Assembly (NCBI RefSeq): GCF_018739885.1
Contig: NZ_JADOES010000015.1
Location: forward strand, 38,563-102,562
Reading direction: 5' to 3'
Length of the DNA: 64,000 nucleotides
From: Leptothoe spongobia TAU-MAC 1115
GTDB lineage: Bacteria > Cyanobacteriota > Cyanobacteriia > Phormidesmidales > Phormidesmidaceae
Shown: piece after piece, positions 44,025 to 52,230 of the stretch
Numbering within the stretch: position 1 is the stretch's first letter
Layout: every line of letters starts with the position of its first letter
Notes under the pieces: generated by a model
What the model was told of the DNA's origin: nothing
Databases searched by the model: none
Seen by the model: the letters and a program-made list of their open reading frames with translations, nothing else
Program-made: the position numbers and the translations under genes

Positions 44025-46100
44025 ATGCCAACGACAGTGGTGATTATTTTGACGGCTTTGGTGACGGCGGTCGGTGGGTATTTGTTGAATCAGTTGCCGG
44101 AGGTGCAGCAGTTTAAGGGGCGAAACTGGCTGATTGTGCGGCTGTTTGTGTGGATTACGCTGCTGCCGGTGGTGTATGAGCTGCTGACGAATGAGCAGGT
44201 CTTGGGCAATGTGAAAACGGTGACTAAGTTTAGTCTGCCTCCGTTGGTGCTATTGCTGGTGATGGACTTGTGGCGGCTGTTGACGGTGCTGCGCAGGCAG
44301 GCTGATAGGGCTGAGTTGGCTAATCCTCAGGATTTACGGACCCGATTGCTGCAGGCTGTGCAATCTGAGGTGGCCGAACGGCTGGAGGACTCGCTCAATC
44401 AGCAGGTGGTGATTAACTTGCTGATGCAGCAGCAGCTGAGCCAGGTGAATCGACCTGATCAGCAGAAACGGATATCGTTGGCGGAGATTCAACAGAAGCA
44501 GGAGGAATCAAATTTAATTTTACTGCCGGAGCGATCTCTGAAGCGAGATCATGCGTCAACCAAGCTGGACCCGCAGGAGTCGATTTTTGAGACGTTTAAT
44601 CGGCGGGATGTGGGGCGGAAGCTGTTAATCCTTGGAGCACCGGGCTCGGGAAAAACGACCACATTGTTAAAGCTGGCTGAGGCGTTGGTGGACGAAGCGC
44701 TGCAAGAAGGTCAGCGGCTGATACCGATTATTTTTGAGTTGTCTACGTGGAAGGATGATCGACAGTCCATCCATGATTGGTTGATTGAGCAGTTAAAGCT
44801 AAATTACAATATTGACCCTAAAATCGGGGCTAAGTGGCTCAAAAACACGCATTTATTACCATTATGGGATGGTTTAGATGAGCTGGGGTTAAAGCGACAG
44901 ACGCTCTGTGTTGAGAAAATTAATGACTTTGTTAAGGGGCTGGCCTATCCCCATGGGGTGGTGTGCTGCCGTAGTGAAGAGTATACGGAAGGTCAGATCC
45001 GTCTGGGGGCATTGAAAGGAGCCGTCCGGTTGGAACCTTTGGGCGATCAGCAGCTGCAACGGTATTTTTGTGAGCAGTTGCAGCAGCCGGAGATTTGGCG
45101 GGCGATTCAACACCAGCCGGGGTTAAGGGCATTGTTGGAGCCTTCAACGAAGCGTGGGGTGGGGATTTTACGGATTCCGTTATTTTTGACGATTTTGTCG
45201 GTGGCCTATGGTCTGGAGACAGTGATTGAGTCAGAGCAGGATCTGTTCAATGCTTATATTCATAAGAGGTTGGCATTAGAGACTCGGAGGATAGAGCGGG
45301 AACAGTTTAGGCGAAGGTGGGCTTATAAGACTGTTGTTCAAGAGCCTGATGAAGAGAAAACGCGACGGTATTTAGGTTGGCTGGCGAGAACGCTGAATAG
45401 TGAAAATTTGGTGGAGCTGTTGATTGAGAGAATGCAGCCTCGATGGCTGGAAAGCAAACAGCAAAAATGGTTGTACCGTCTGATAGTTGGTCTGATAGTT
45501 GGTCTGATAGTTGGTCTGATAGTTGGTCTGATATTTGGTCTGATAGGTAGTCTGATAGTTGGTCCAGATAACAATATTTCGCCAGTAGAGAATTTTAGAT
45601 TTTCAATGTCGCGCGAAGCGCGACGAGAACTTAGGAGAGGTCTGATAGTTGGTCTGATAGTTGGTCTGATAGTTGGTCTGATAGTTGGTCTGATAGTTGG
45701 TCTGATAGTTGGTCTGAAAGCTGACTTTCAAATTCGTGAAAATCCCAACCAAGGCATGTGGGCCGTGTTGGTTAATGTGCCTTTGATTGCTCTAGTTAGT
45801 TATCCTGGTGCTGTTGCTATACTTTATTTGCCTGATTTTATCCTTGGGAATAATCCATCCTTGCCCAGCAGTCTTGTGCCTGGTATTTTATACACTCTCC
45901 TTTTTGGGGTTTTCTTAGGTGGTGGTAGTGAACTGATTCAACATGTGAGCCTGCGGATGATTCTCACCTATATAAACAAAACCCCCTGGAATTATGCCCG
46001 ATTTCTCAACTATGCTGCCGAACGTCGCTTGCTGCAGCGCATTGGTGGTCGCTATCGCTTTATTCACCGCGAACTGTTGGATCATTTTGCGGAGTTTTAG
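44025..46100 (+). CDS. Membrane NACHT-domain STAND ATPase with glycine-zipper repeats
   Basis: A 691-residue protein. Three N-terminal membrane helices (about 3-21, 35-54, 69-89) are followed by a polar linker and a NACHT NTPase (about 195-450): Walker A GAPGSGKTT (204-212), Walker B LLPLWDGLDEL (277-287), sensor-like VVCCRSEEY. The C-terminal half is membranous and holds two arrays of the tetrapeptide GLIV (about 485-512 and 539-563), split by a polar stretch REARRELRR, then more helices and a final FIHRELLDHFAEF common in cyanobacterial NACHT proteins. A strict GxxxG spacing allows tight helix packing or pore formation. Related STAND proteins act in defence or cell death; function here is inferred. 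Confidence 0.88.
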   Translation: MPTTVVIILTALVTAVGGYLLNQLPEVQQFKGRNWLIVRLFVWITLLPVVYELLTNEQVLGNVKTVTKFSLPPLVLLLVMDLWRLLTVLRRQADRAELANPQDLRTRLLQAVQSEVAERLEDSLNQQVVINLLMQQQLSQVNRPDQQKRISLAEIQQKQEESNLILLPERSLKRDHASTKLDPQESIFETFNRRDVGRKLLILGAPGSGKTTTLLKLAEALVDEALQEGQRLIPIIFELSTWKDDRQSIHDWLIEQLKLNYNIDPKIGAKWLKNTHLLPLWDGLDELGLKRQTLCVEKINDFVKGLAYPHGVVCCRSEEYTEGQIRLGALKGAVRLEPLGDQQLQRYFCEQLQQPEIWRAIQHQPGLRALLEPSTKRGVGILRIPLFLTILSVAYGLETVIESEQDLFNAYIHKRLALETRRIEREQFRRRWAYKTVVQEPDEEKTRRYLGWLARTLNSENLVELLIERMQPRWLESKQQKWLYRLIVGLIVGLIVGLIVGLIFGLIGSLIVGPDNNISPVENFRFSMSREARRELRRGLIVGLIVGLIVGLIVGLIVGLIVGLKADFQIRENPNQGMWAVLVNVPLIALVSYPGAVAILYLPDFILGNNPSLPSSLVPGILYTLLFGVFLGGGSELIQHVSLRMILTYINKTPWNYARFLNYAAERRLLQRIGGRYRFIHRELLDHFAEF
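45479..45562 (+). repeat. 12-base tandem array 1 inside the NACHT gene
   Basis: Seven head-to-tail units of TCTGATAGTTGG: units 1-4 and 7 are identical, units 5 and 6 carry one and two base changes. Each unit encodes Leu-Ile-Val-Gly in frame. Length change by slippage would add or remove four residues without a frameshift. Confidence 0.95.
45641..45712 (+). repeat. 12-base tandem array 2 inside the NACHT gene
   Basis: Six identical head-to-tail units of TCTGATAGTTGG followed by a partial unit (TCTGA). Same unit and same frame as array 1, 78 bases further on. The lack of any base difference points to recent expansion. Confidence 0.95.
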
Positions 46101-46180
46101 GCGATGGGTGTAGGATATGTTGGGTTGATGAGATTTTGATTTATAGGCGATACGGTTGGGTTCGTGGCAATCCAACCTAC
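46101..46180. repeat. Dispersed hairpin repeat, copy C
   Basis: Runs from the NACHT stop to the Uma2 stop: GGATATGTTGGGTTGATGAG at the left and GTGGCAATCCAACCTAC at the right. It fills the convergent gap and contributes the TAG of the second Uma2 gene. Confidence 0.7.
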
Positions 46181-46821
46181 ATTTGTTGTTTTACCCAGGC
46201 GCGAAAATTAATTTCGGCGTCTACTTCACTTTGTTGGGAGACTGCTAAAAACTCGTATAATTTCTCTTTGGCTACCATGGGAAATGTGGGTGGACGGTCT
46301 ACCTCTACATAAGCATTGCCCTGCAGCTGATAAATTCGCCAGACTTTACCATTGAAGCGCCAAAATTCGGGTACGCCCATCGCTGCATACAGCGCATTCT
46401 TGTCAATGTCAGTGTGGGTAATATCCACCTCTACGATGAGATCCGGTGGTGGGTCCACGGCTAAATCAATCGTACGTCCAGCGACTTGGGGTTGATTTTG
46501 AATATAGTAGCCATTATCTGGTTCCGATCCTCGGGCTAAATCCTCCCTGTCTAGGGTGGTTGATCCTAAAGTTTTAATTTGTAAACCCAGCTCTACAACC
46601 AAAATACGAACGAATAGCTCAATTAGACGAGCGTAGAACTCATGGGGCTCAGAGGGCATCGTAATTTCTAAAGTGCCGCGATCATAGGTTAACCGTGCCC
46701 TGGTGCGTTCATTGAGTAACGCTTTCATTTGCTGATAGGCAAGCCAGTCTAGACCGTTTAGGGCGACACGCTTTTCGCCGGGGGCAATGGGTAACTGCTC
46801 AGTAGTAGAGTTGGCTAGCAT
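46177..46821 (-). CDS. Uma2-family (DUF820) putative endonuclease, copy 2
   Basis: A 214-residue Uma2 protein of a different subgroup from copy 1. It starts with a helical region (WLAYQQMKALLNERTRARLT) and has the catalytic series: GSEPDNGYYI (aspartate), PPPDLIVEVDITHTDID (glutamate/aspartate) and KNALYAAMGVPEFWRF (lysine). ATG start. Convergent with the NACHT gene across repeat copy C. Role unknown. Confidence 0.88.
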   Translation of the reverse strand: MLANSTTEQLPIAPGEKRVALNGLDWLAYQQMKALLNERTRARLTYDRGTLEITMPSEPHEFYARLIELFVRILVVELGLQIKTLGSTTLDREDLARGSEPDNGYYIQNQPQVAGRTIDLAVDPPPDLIVEVDITHTDIDKNALYAAMGVPEFWRFNGKVWRIYQLQGNAYVEVDRPPTFPMVAKEKLYEFLAVSQQSEVDAEINFRAWVKQQM

Positions 46822-47092
46822 GGGATTAGGCCAAACATCTTGAACCTATAGGATAAACCATTTTATAAAATCATTCATATGCTGAGCTTGGAATATGAGC
46901 AATGGGTGTGGGATTTGTTGGGTTGATCAAGGGTTGGTGTGTAGGCGAGCATTCTGGTTTTGTGGCAACCCACCCTACGGGTTTACTTGTTTTGTCGCTA
47001 TGTGGCGATGGGGTTCGGATTTGTTGGGTTGATGAACGGTTGGTGTATGGGTGAGAATTTTGGTTTTGTGGCAACCCAACCTACGGGGTTAC
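46822..47092. repeat. Dispersed hairpin repeats, copies D and E in tandem
   Basis: Copy D covers about 46900-46983 and copy E about 47007-47092. Both read GGATTTGTTGGGTTGAT (E with CGG before ATTTG) at the left and TTTTGTGGCAACCCA(A/C)CCTACGG at the right, with GGTTGGTGTxTxGGxGAGxATT in the middle, so they are closer to each other than to copies A-C. No gene is seen here; 46822-46899 shows no feature. Confidence 0.75.
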
Positions 47093-47098
47093 CTAAAT

Positions 47099-47147
47099 GT
47101 TGAAGGCAATCGAGGATTGTTGCGTAATCCCTGATTGCCCCTACAAC
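47099..47147 (-). terminator. Hairpin terminator after the SLH gene
   Basis: Three stacked stems: GTTG/CAAC (47099-47102, 47144-47147), GGCAATC/GATTGCC (47105-47111, 47133-47139) and GGATT/AATCC (47114-47118, 47126-47130). It lies eight bases past the stop codon of the SLH gene. On the minus strand it begins GTTGTAGGGGCAATC, so it shares the GTAGGGGC core of other repeats here. Confidence 0.6.
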
Positions 47148-47154
47148 ACTCTCT

Positions 47155-48402
47155 TTATTGGGCTAATGCGACTGACTGACTGACGGTTAACGTCAGATCG
47201 CTGTCAGGATTAACTGAAATCACTTCGACTCGCTCTCGCCCTAACACCAGACCACCAATTGCTCCGGCTACTGTGCCTGTCAAGACTTCCCAGGTTTGAA
47301 TTTCATCATCTCCAGTGACTGAGCCAATAGCGGCGGCAGCTCCAGAGCCTAATACAGCACCAGCAAAGATCTCACCGATACTTGCACCGCGACGGATGGT
47401 TTCAGTTGTGGTAATCACACGAGACTGAGCCTGCATGGCTACTTGACGACCACTCTCCAATACCAGAGTTTGTGCAACAAACTGAGTGCCTTGCTGAGCA
47501 CCAACGGTGACGGGCCGTAGCTCACCAATAATCTCGCTATTACGAGGAATGAGTATTTGACCTTGACTATCCCTAACCGCTTCAGCGACCTGTAGTGTGA
47601 CAGGCAGGGTTTCATCTGGCAACAGAACAATCTTGTCACCATCAGGATAGGTTACTGAAATATTTGTGCCTGAAGTGATTGAGGATTGAGCCGCAGTAGT
47701 TGTTTGGCTTACTTGAACAATATAGGGGGACTGTACTGTAGCTACCTGATTTCGGCTGGCTAATGCCTGATAAATAAAAGCAGCTACATCTGCCCGTGTG
47801 GCGGTTTGATTAGGACGCAATGCCTGTACATCAGGATAGTTAACGACCAAACGTTGCTCAGTTGCAGCGGCAATACTGCCAGTTGCATAGCTAGGAATAG
47901 CACCAGAATCGCGATAAACGTTGGCACTGGCAATGGTTGTAGCCTGGTAGTTGAGACCATTGGCTAAGGAGACCAGCACCTGGGCACGGGGAATATTTTG
48001 GTTCGGTTCAAATACATTATTGGGATAGCCGGATAAAAAGCCCATGCGATAGGCTTCATCAATGGCCGTTCTTGCCCAGAAGTCAGCTGACACATCGACA
48101 AAGGTAGTGCTGCTACGGATGTTGGTGATATTAAACGCCTTGCGCACCATGGCGGCATACTGGGCACGAGTCACCGGCTCATCAGGGCGAAACGTGCCAT
48201 CAGGAAAGCCTGCGATGATATCTCTTTGGGCCAGACTGATGATGAACTGACTAGCCCAGTGGCTAGAGGACACATCGGTAAATTGAATTTGGGTTTGGGC
48301 GACTACTGGAGCTGGGGTGACGAGGGGAGAGAGTGCGCCTGCACCCATACCCAGCATGAGTAATAGAGCCGTTGTCGTTTGAAAACGTCGCATTTTTAGC
48401 AT
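47155..48402 (-). CDS. Exported protein with three SLH domains
   Basis: A 415-residue protein: signal peptide (about 1-36, cleavage after VVAQ), three S-layer-homology repeats (about 40-95, 100-155, 165-215; motifs SSHWASQFI, GFPDGTFRPDEPVTRAQYAA, GYPNNVFEPNQNIPRAQ), a linker, and a C-terminal region (about 240-400) with DGDKIVLLPDETLPVTLQVA and IPRNSEIIGELRPV that recalls TrbI/VirB10-type beta-barrels, plus a Gly/Ala-rich hydrophobic stretch (about 348-385). SLH domains bind secondary wall polymers or peptidoglycan. ATG at 48402 or at 48393. Confidence 0.85.
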   Translation of the reverse strand: MLKMRRFQTTTALLLMLGMGAGALSPLVTPAPVVAQTQIQFTDVSSSHWASQFIISLAQRDIIAGFPDGTFRPDEPVTRAQYAAMVRKAFNITNIRSSTTFVDVSADFWARTAIDEAYRMGFLSGYPNNVFEPNQNIPRAQVLVSLANGLNYQATTIASANVYRDSGAIPSYATGSIAAATEQRLVVNYPDVQALRPNQTATRADVAAFIYQALASRNQVATVQSPYIVQVSQTTTAAQSSITSGTNISVTYPDGDKIVLLPDETLPVTLQVAEAVRDSQGQILIPRNSEIIGELRPVTVGAQQGTQFVAQTLVLESGRQVAMQAQSRVITTTETIRRGASIGEIFAGAVLGSGAAAAIGSVTGDDEIQTWEVLTGTVAGAIGGLVLGRERVEVISVNPDSDLTLTVSQSVALAQ

Positions 48403-49177
48403 AGTGAAGATCTCAAAAACAATAAATAATCTCGTCGGGGTTACGCCTTAGGCGAAGAGCTGAGCAGAAAAGGTTTGATGTATAAGTGCTGAAAATCTTT
48501 TGCTGGATGCCTTAGGTAGGTTGTCCAACAAGGTGGTAGAGCCCCTGCTAACGAATTGACTCTAACAAGACTTATTTTCAAAATTCGAATGATGTCATTA
48601 CGCCTTTTGAAGTGGCATAGTCAAAAATCTTGGATATGAAGTGTTGATATTAGATGACCCACTGGTTATTTGTCGTGCTACCTGCGGCTGTAATCGCTGA
48701 AATGTATGTTGGGTGAGAGTGAGGCGAGGTTTGTAGAAAACTACAATGGCCTATATTGTTATGTATCATCTACTATCTATGGCTGAAACTGTCACACGTG
48801 TGATTGGTTTTTTCTTCATCTACTGATGCTCCGCTGGTCGTATAGGATGAAATCCTGACTGGTAGCGCCCGATATCGGAGGGCATCCATAAGGGAGTGCC
48901 CCTACAGGATTTCCATACCGCTTATGCGACAGGGGTCTCGAAGCGTAGGGGGGAGTGAGGCCTAGACTGATTGCCGCGCAGGTTGTTGAGAGTTCTATCT
49001 TAATCTGTAGATTTTCTAGAGGTCGACTGTTCAATATGGAGTGTAGAGGCTGTTAGCTCTTGTCTACGCTAAGATTCACGTCGATTGTGTATTGTTCCCG
49101 TGCTGCTTTGGATTTGGAGGTTAGAGACTTGTCTAACTGTTAGTCAGCCTGTTAGTAAGCATGGATCAATCGCTAGT
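48403..49177. other. 775-base gap without a gene, holding one foldback element
   Basis: The longest empty stretch. At 48849-48913 a 65-base foldback has perfect 9-base ends, GAAATCCTG and CAGGATTTC, enclosing GGGCA/TGCCC and the GTAGGGGCACT core (minus strand), so it belongs to the same broad repeat family as the terminators at 38349 and 47099. The open frame across 48816-49034 on the minus strand runs through this element and is not taken as a gene. No RNA gene is recognised. Confidence 0.5.
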
Positions 49178-49387
49178 CTATTGACCGATATTATTGGCTT
49201 GCTGCCCGACAAAGTCGCGAATGGTATCCCAGATTGCTTCGGGGCCGACGCCAAAGAAAATTTGCAGCCCTAGTAGAATGAGTGCTGCTAGAAATGCCGT
49301 TTTTAGGGTGGCTTTGACTACCTTGATCAACCAGGTGAAGACTAAAACTGAAATGATGATGGCACCAATGACAACCACAATTTCCAT
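49178..49387 (-). CDS. Small membrane protein
   Basis: A 69-residue protein with one long or two short hydrophobic helices (VVVIGAIIISVLVFTWLIKV and TAFLAALILLGLQIFFGVG) and a polar C-terminus (WDTIRDFVGQQANN). Composition and position make it a credible gene, of the kind seen in many cyanobacteria. Function unknown. It starts 54 bases after the end of dxr on the same strand, so may be co-transcribed with it. Confidence 0.65.
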   Translation of the reverse strand: MEIVVVIGAIIISVLVFTWLIKVVKATLKTAFLAALILLGLQIFFGVGPEAIWDTIRDFVGQQANNIGQ

Positions 49388-49441
49388 GGGCGGCGATTCC
49401 TATTAAAGTCTGGCCAAATCTTAACCTATGAAGCTGAGGCC

Positions 49442-50638
49442 CTAGTTACTTAGGGTTACAACCTGACGCTGGGTGAGGGTATCGCTGATGGCAATGACTT
49501 CCTGACGTGCCCATTGGTCAGCGTCCAGGATGTCCTGGAGTGATGGGCTGGCGGTAAGATGGTCGCGGTTGCGATCGCACACCTTCTCAATCACCTTTGG
49601 AATATCCAAGTACTGAATCTTCTCATCCAAGAACATCGCCACTGCTTGCTCATTGGCTGCATTTAGCACTGCCGTCATGGAGCCTCCAGCCCTTCCTGCC
49701 TCATAGGCCAGGTTAATGCAGGGATACTTAGCGTGGTCTGGTTCTTTAAAGGTGAGGGTGGCCAATTGAGCCAGATCTAAAGGCTTCCAGTCGGTGAAGA
49801 TGCGCTCGGGCCAGGAGATGGCATAGAGCAGGGGCAAACGCATATCGGGCCAGCCTAGTTGAGCCAGCATCGACGTATCCTGGGTTTCAATCAAGGAGTG
49901 AATAATACTCTGGGGATGGATGAGCGTGTCGATGTGGTCATAATCCATCCCAAATAGATAGTGGGCTTCGATCACTTCTAGACCCTTATTCATCATGGTG
50001 GCAGAGTCTACGGTAATCTTGCGACCCATGGACCAGTTGGGATGCTTGATGGCATCGGCAACGGTTACATCCTTGAGTCGCTCGACTGGCCAATCGCGGA
50101 AGGCACCCCCTGAGGCCGTCAGAATGATACGGCGTAGCCCCCCCTTCGGGAGTCCCTGCAGACATTGGAAAATTGCGGAGTGCTCAGAGTCAGCCGGGAG
50201 TAGCTTGACACCGTGCTGTTCGACGAGGGGTAACACGACTGGACCCCCCGCAATTAACGTTTCTTTATTGGCTAGAGCAATGTCTTTGCCAGCTTCAATC
50301 GCGGCAATCGTCGGTAAAAGTCCGGCACAGCCGACAATGCCAGTGACGACGGCTTCGGCATCGCCATAGCGGGCTACTTCTACAATGCCGTCTGCTCCGG
50401 CGAGGATCTGTGGCTGAGGATCCACATCCGCAATGGCTGCCTTGAACTCAGCCAGTTTACTGGCATCGTGGATAGCAACAATCTCGGGCTTAAACTGGCG
50501 CACCTGCTGGGCCAATAGTGTCACGTTACGACCTGCGGCAATGCCTACTAAGCGAAACTTGTCGGGATTGTGCTCTAGGATATCGAGGGTTTGGGTGCCG
50601 ATGGAGCCAGTTGAACCGAGCAGAGTGATTGCCTTCAC
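49442..50638 (-). CDS. dxr: 1-deoxy-D-xylulose 5-phosphate reductoisomerase
   Basis: A 398-residue enzyme of the MEP isoprenoid pathway; it converts DXP to MEP with NADPH. Seen: the NADPH loop [12 protein letters not shown] at the N-terminus, [21 protein letters not shown] with metal ligands (about 150-160), and [14 protein letters not shown]. The pathway feeds carotenoids and the phytyl chain used by ChlG. GTG start at 50638. Length is typical. Confidence 0.96.
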   Translation of the reverse strand: MKAITLLGSTGSIGTQTLDILEHNPDKFRLVGIAAGRNVTLLAQQVRQFKPEIVAIHDASKLAEFKAAIADVDPQPQILAGADGIVEVARYGDAEAVVTGIVGCAGLLPTIAAIEAGKDIALANKETLIAGGPVVLPLVEQHGVKLLPADSEHSAIFQCLQGLPKGGLRRIILTASGGAFRDWPVERLKDVTVADAIKHPNWSMGRKITVDSATMMNKGLEVIEAHYLFGMDYDHIDTLIHPQSIIHSLIETQDTSMLAQLGWPDMRLPLLYAISWPERIFTDWKPLDLAQLATLTFKEPDHAKYPCINLAYEAGRAGGSMTAVLNAANEQAVAMFLDEKIQYLDIPKVIEKVCDRNRDHLTASPSLQDILDADQWARQEVIAISDTLTQRQVVTLSN

Positions 50639-50839
50639 AGGAATTGCCTATTGCTAAAGGTTTACAGCTGACCGGGAACACCCCTGGCCCGCCCTAGTTC
50701 AACTATAGATTCTTAACGTCTTTTCACAAAATTTTAAGATGTAGGGCAATGGTTAATGGTTGGTGCGCTTTTAAAAATCACGACCATAATTGATGTAGTG
50801 AGACTGCTAGCTGAGCTACCCTACATTCGCCCTATCATT

Positions 50840-51157
50840 ATGGAAGCTTTTTCCTCTATCCCACCCAAGTGGTCTGATGCTGCCACCCATGCGCTGACGT
50901 TTTGTTGTCCCCGCTGTGGTGAGCCTGCTGCCGTGGCCACGGATGTTTGGATTAATCGTCGCGCCCCAGTTTATACCCACAACCACAAGCGTAAGTGGCA
51001 GGAGTTTTATAACTGTGAATGTGGTACAGCTTGGTGGGGGTGGAGTAGTGACCGTCCGCCCAATCCATGGCAGGAAAATGATCTGTCTGAAGACGTGCCA
51101 CCGAGTTTGGATCCATTGACAGGGCTAGGGGATACTTGGGGCAGTTTTGAGCCTTAG
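50840..51157 (+). CDS. Zinc-ribbon-like hypothetical protein
   Basis: A 105-residue protein with two cysteine pairs, CCPRCG and CECGTAWWGWSSDRPPNPW, about 35 residues apart, likely holding one zinc. Between them is a basic, aromatic segment (WINRRAPVYTHNHKRKWQEF). Proteins of this shape occur widely in cyanobacteria. The ATG at 50840 (MEAFSSIPPKWSDA) is preferred; the frame is open from 50756. It ends just before the rbsK start (7-base gap to its ATG). Confidence 0.7.
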   Translation: MEAFSSIPPKWSDAATHALTFCCPRCGEPAAVATDVWINRRAPVYTHNHKRKWQEFYNCECGTAWWGWSSDRPPNPWQENDLSEDVPPSLDPLTGLGDTWGSFEP

Positions 51158-51164
51158 CCGTGCC

Positions 51165-52085
51165 ATGTCCATCATTGTTTTTGGCAGTCTCAACATGGAT
51201 CTGGTGGCTCAGGTGTCGCATTTGCCTGAACCTGGAGAAACCTTATTGGGATCTGGGTTTGCGACTATCCCTGGTGGTAAAGGAGCTAACCAGGCAGTAG
51301 CGGCGGCTCGATTGGGTGCGCCGACGGCCATGGCGGGATGTGTCGGTGACGATGGTTTTGGCCTGTTGCTTTGCGAGAGTTTACAAGCATCTGGGGTGGC
51401 GACAGATTTGGTTTTGGTACATGCGGGTCCGTCGGGTGTGGCGCTGATCAATGTGGATGAGGTAGGTGAAAACCAGATTGTGGTGGTGCCTGGGGCCAAT
51501 GCCAAGGTGGCTGTGACGGATGTAGAACGCTTGCCATTAGGGCATGAAGCCTCAATTTTGCTAATGCAGTTTGAGATTCCATTAGCTGCGGTGCAGGCGG
51601 CGGCAAAACGGTCAGCAGATTGCTGTGTGATTGTGGACCCGGCCCCGGCTCGGTCGGATTTGCCGCCAGAGTTTTACGGTTTAGTGGATATTCTGACTCC
51701 TAACCAGACCGAGGCTTCTCAGCTGACGGGGCTGCAGGTCACTGGTGTAACCACGGCTATGGAAGCGGCCCAGGTATTACGGCAGCGGGGGGCTGCGACG
51801 GTGATTGTCAAACTTGGCAGCCAGGGGGCTGTAGTTTCGTCGCAATCAGAAGTATTTCATGTGCCAGCTTTTCAGATAGAAGCCGTGGATACGGTGGCGG
51901 CAGGGGACTCATTTAATGGAGGGCTAGCGGTTGCTTTGTGGGAAGGAAAATCATTGCGGGCAGCAGTAGAATGGGCTAGTGCCGTAGCGGCACTAGCGGT
52001 AATGAAAGCTGGGGCGCAGTCGTCGATGCCCACCCGTAAGCAAGTAGAGGCATTTTTGCGGCAGCATCCTACAGGGGATAGTTAA
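51165..52085 (+). CDS. rbsK: Ribokinase
   Basis: A 306-residue PfkB-family sugar kinase. Seen: SIIVFGSLNMDLV at the start, PGGKGANQAVAAARLGAPT, and the active-site VDTVAAGDSFNGGLAVAL with the catalytic aspartate near residue 248. It phosphorylates ribose at O5; no ribose transporter is near. The ATG at 51165 fits the family start; an in-frame TTG at 51147 overlaps the gene before. Ribokinase is the best fit, though other PfkB sugars are possible. Confidence 0.87.
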   Translation: MSIIVFGSLNMDLVAQVSHLPEPGETLLGSGFATIPGGKGANQAVAAARLGAPTAMAGCVGDDGFGLLLCESLQASGVATDLVLVHAGPSGVALINVDEVGENQIVVVPGANAKVAVTDVERLPLGHEASILLMQFEIPLAAVQAAAKRSADCCVIVDPAPARSDLPPEFYGLVDILTPNQTEASQLTGLQVTGVTTAMEAAQVLRQRGAATVIVKLGSQGAVVSSQSEVFHVPAFQIEAVDTVAAGDSFNGGLAVALWEGKSLRAAVEWASAVAALAVMKAGAQSSMPTRKQVEAFLRQHPTGDS

Positions 52086-52230
52086 GCTGATAGTGAGGTG
52101 TTTCAGTCCCATGCAATTGGAGAAATGTTGACAAATCTGATCGGTATCGATCGGTTTCTCTGATAAATTAGCAACGGCTATAGGCTTGATACTCTAGACT
52201 GGTTTAGTACTGCGTCTCCCCTGCGCTTCA

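Noticed and set aside
45479..45712. Tandem arrays as a possible CRISPR
   Set aside because: Units are 12 bases with no spacers and are translated in frame.
48816..49034. 72-codon minus-strand frame
   Set aside because: It runs through the foldback repeat, has no clear start signal and no protein-like composition.
43200..49570. Absence of GCGATCGC over about 6.4 kb as a sign of foreign DNA
   Set aside because: Gaps of similar or greater size occur around core genes (about 26.3-34.3 kb and after 57.5 kb), so it is not informative.
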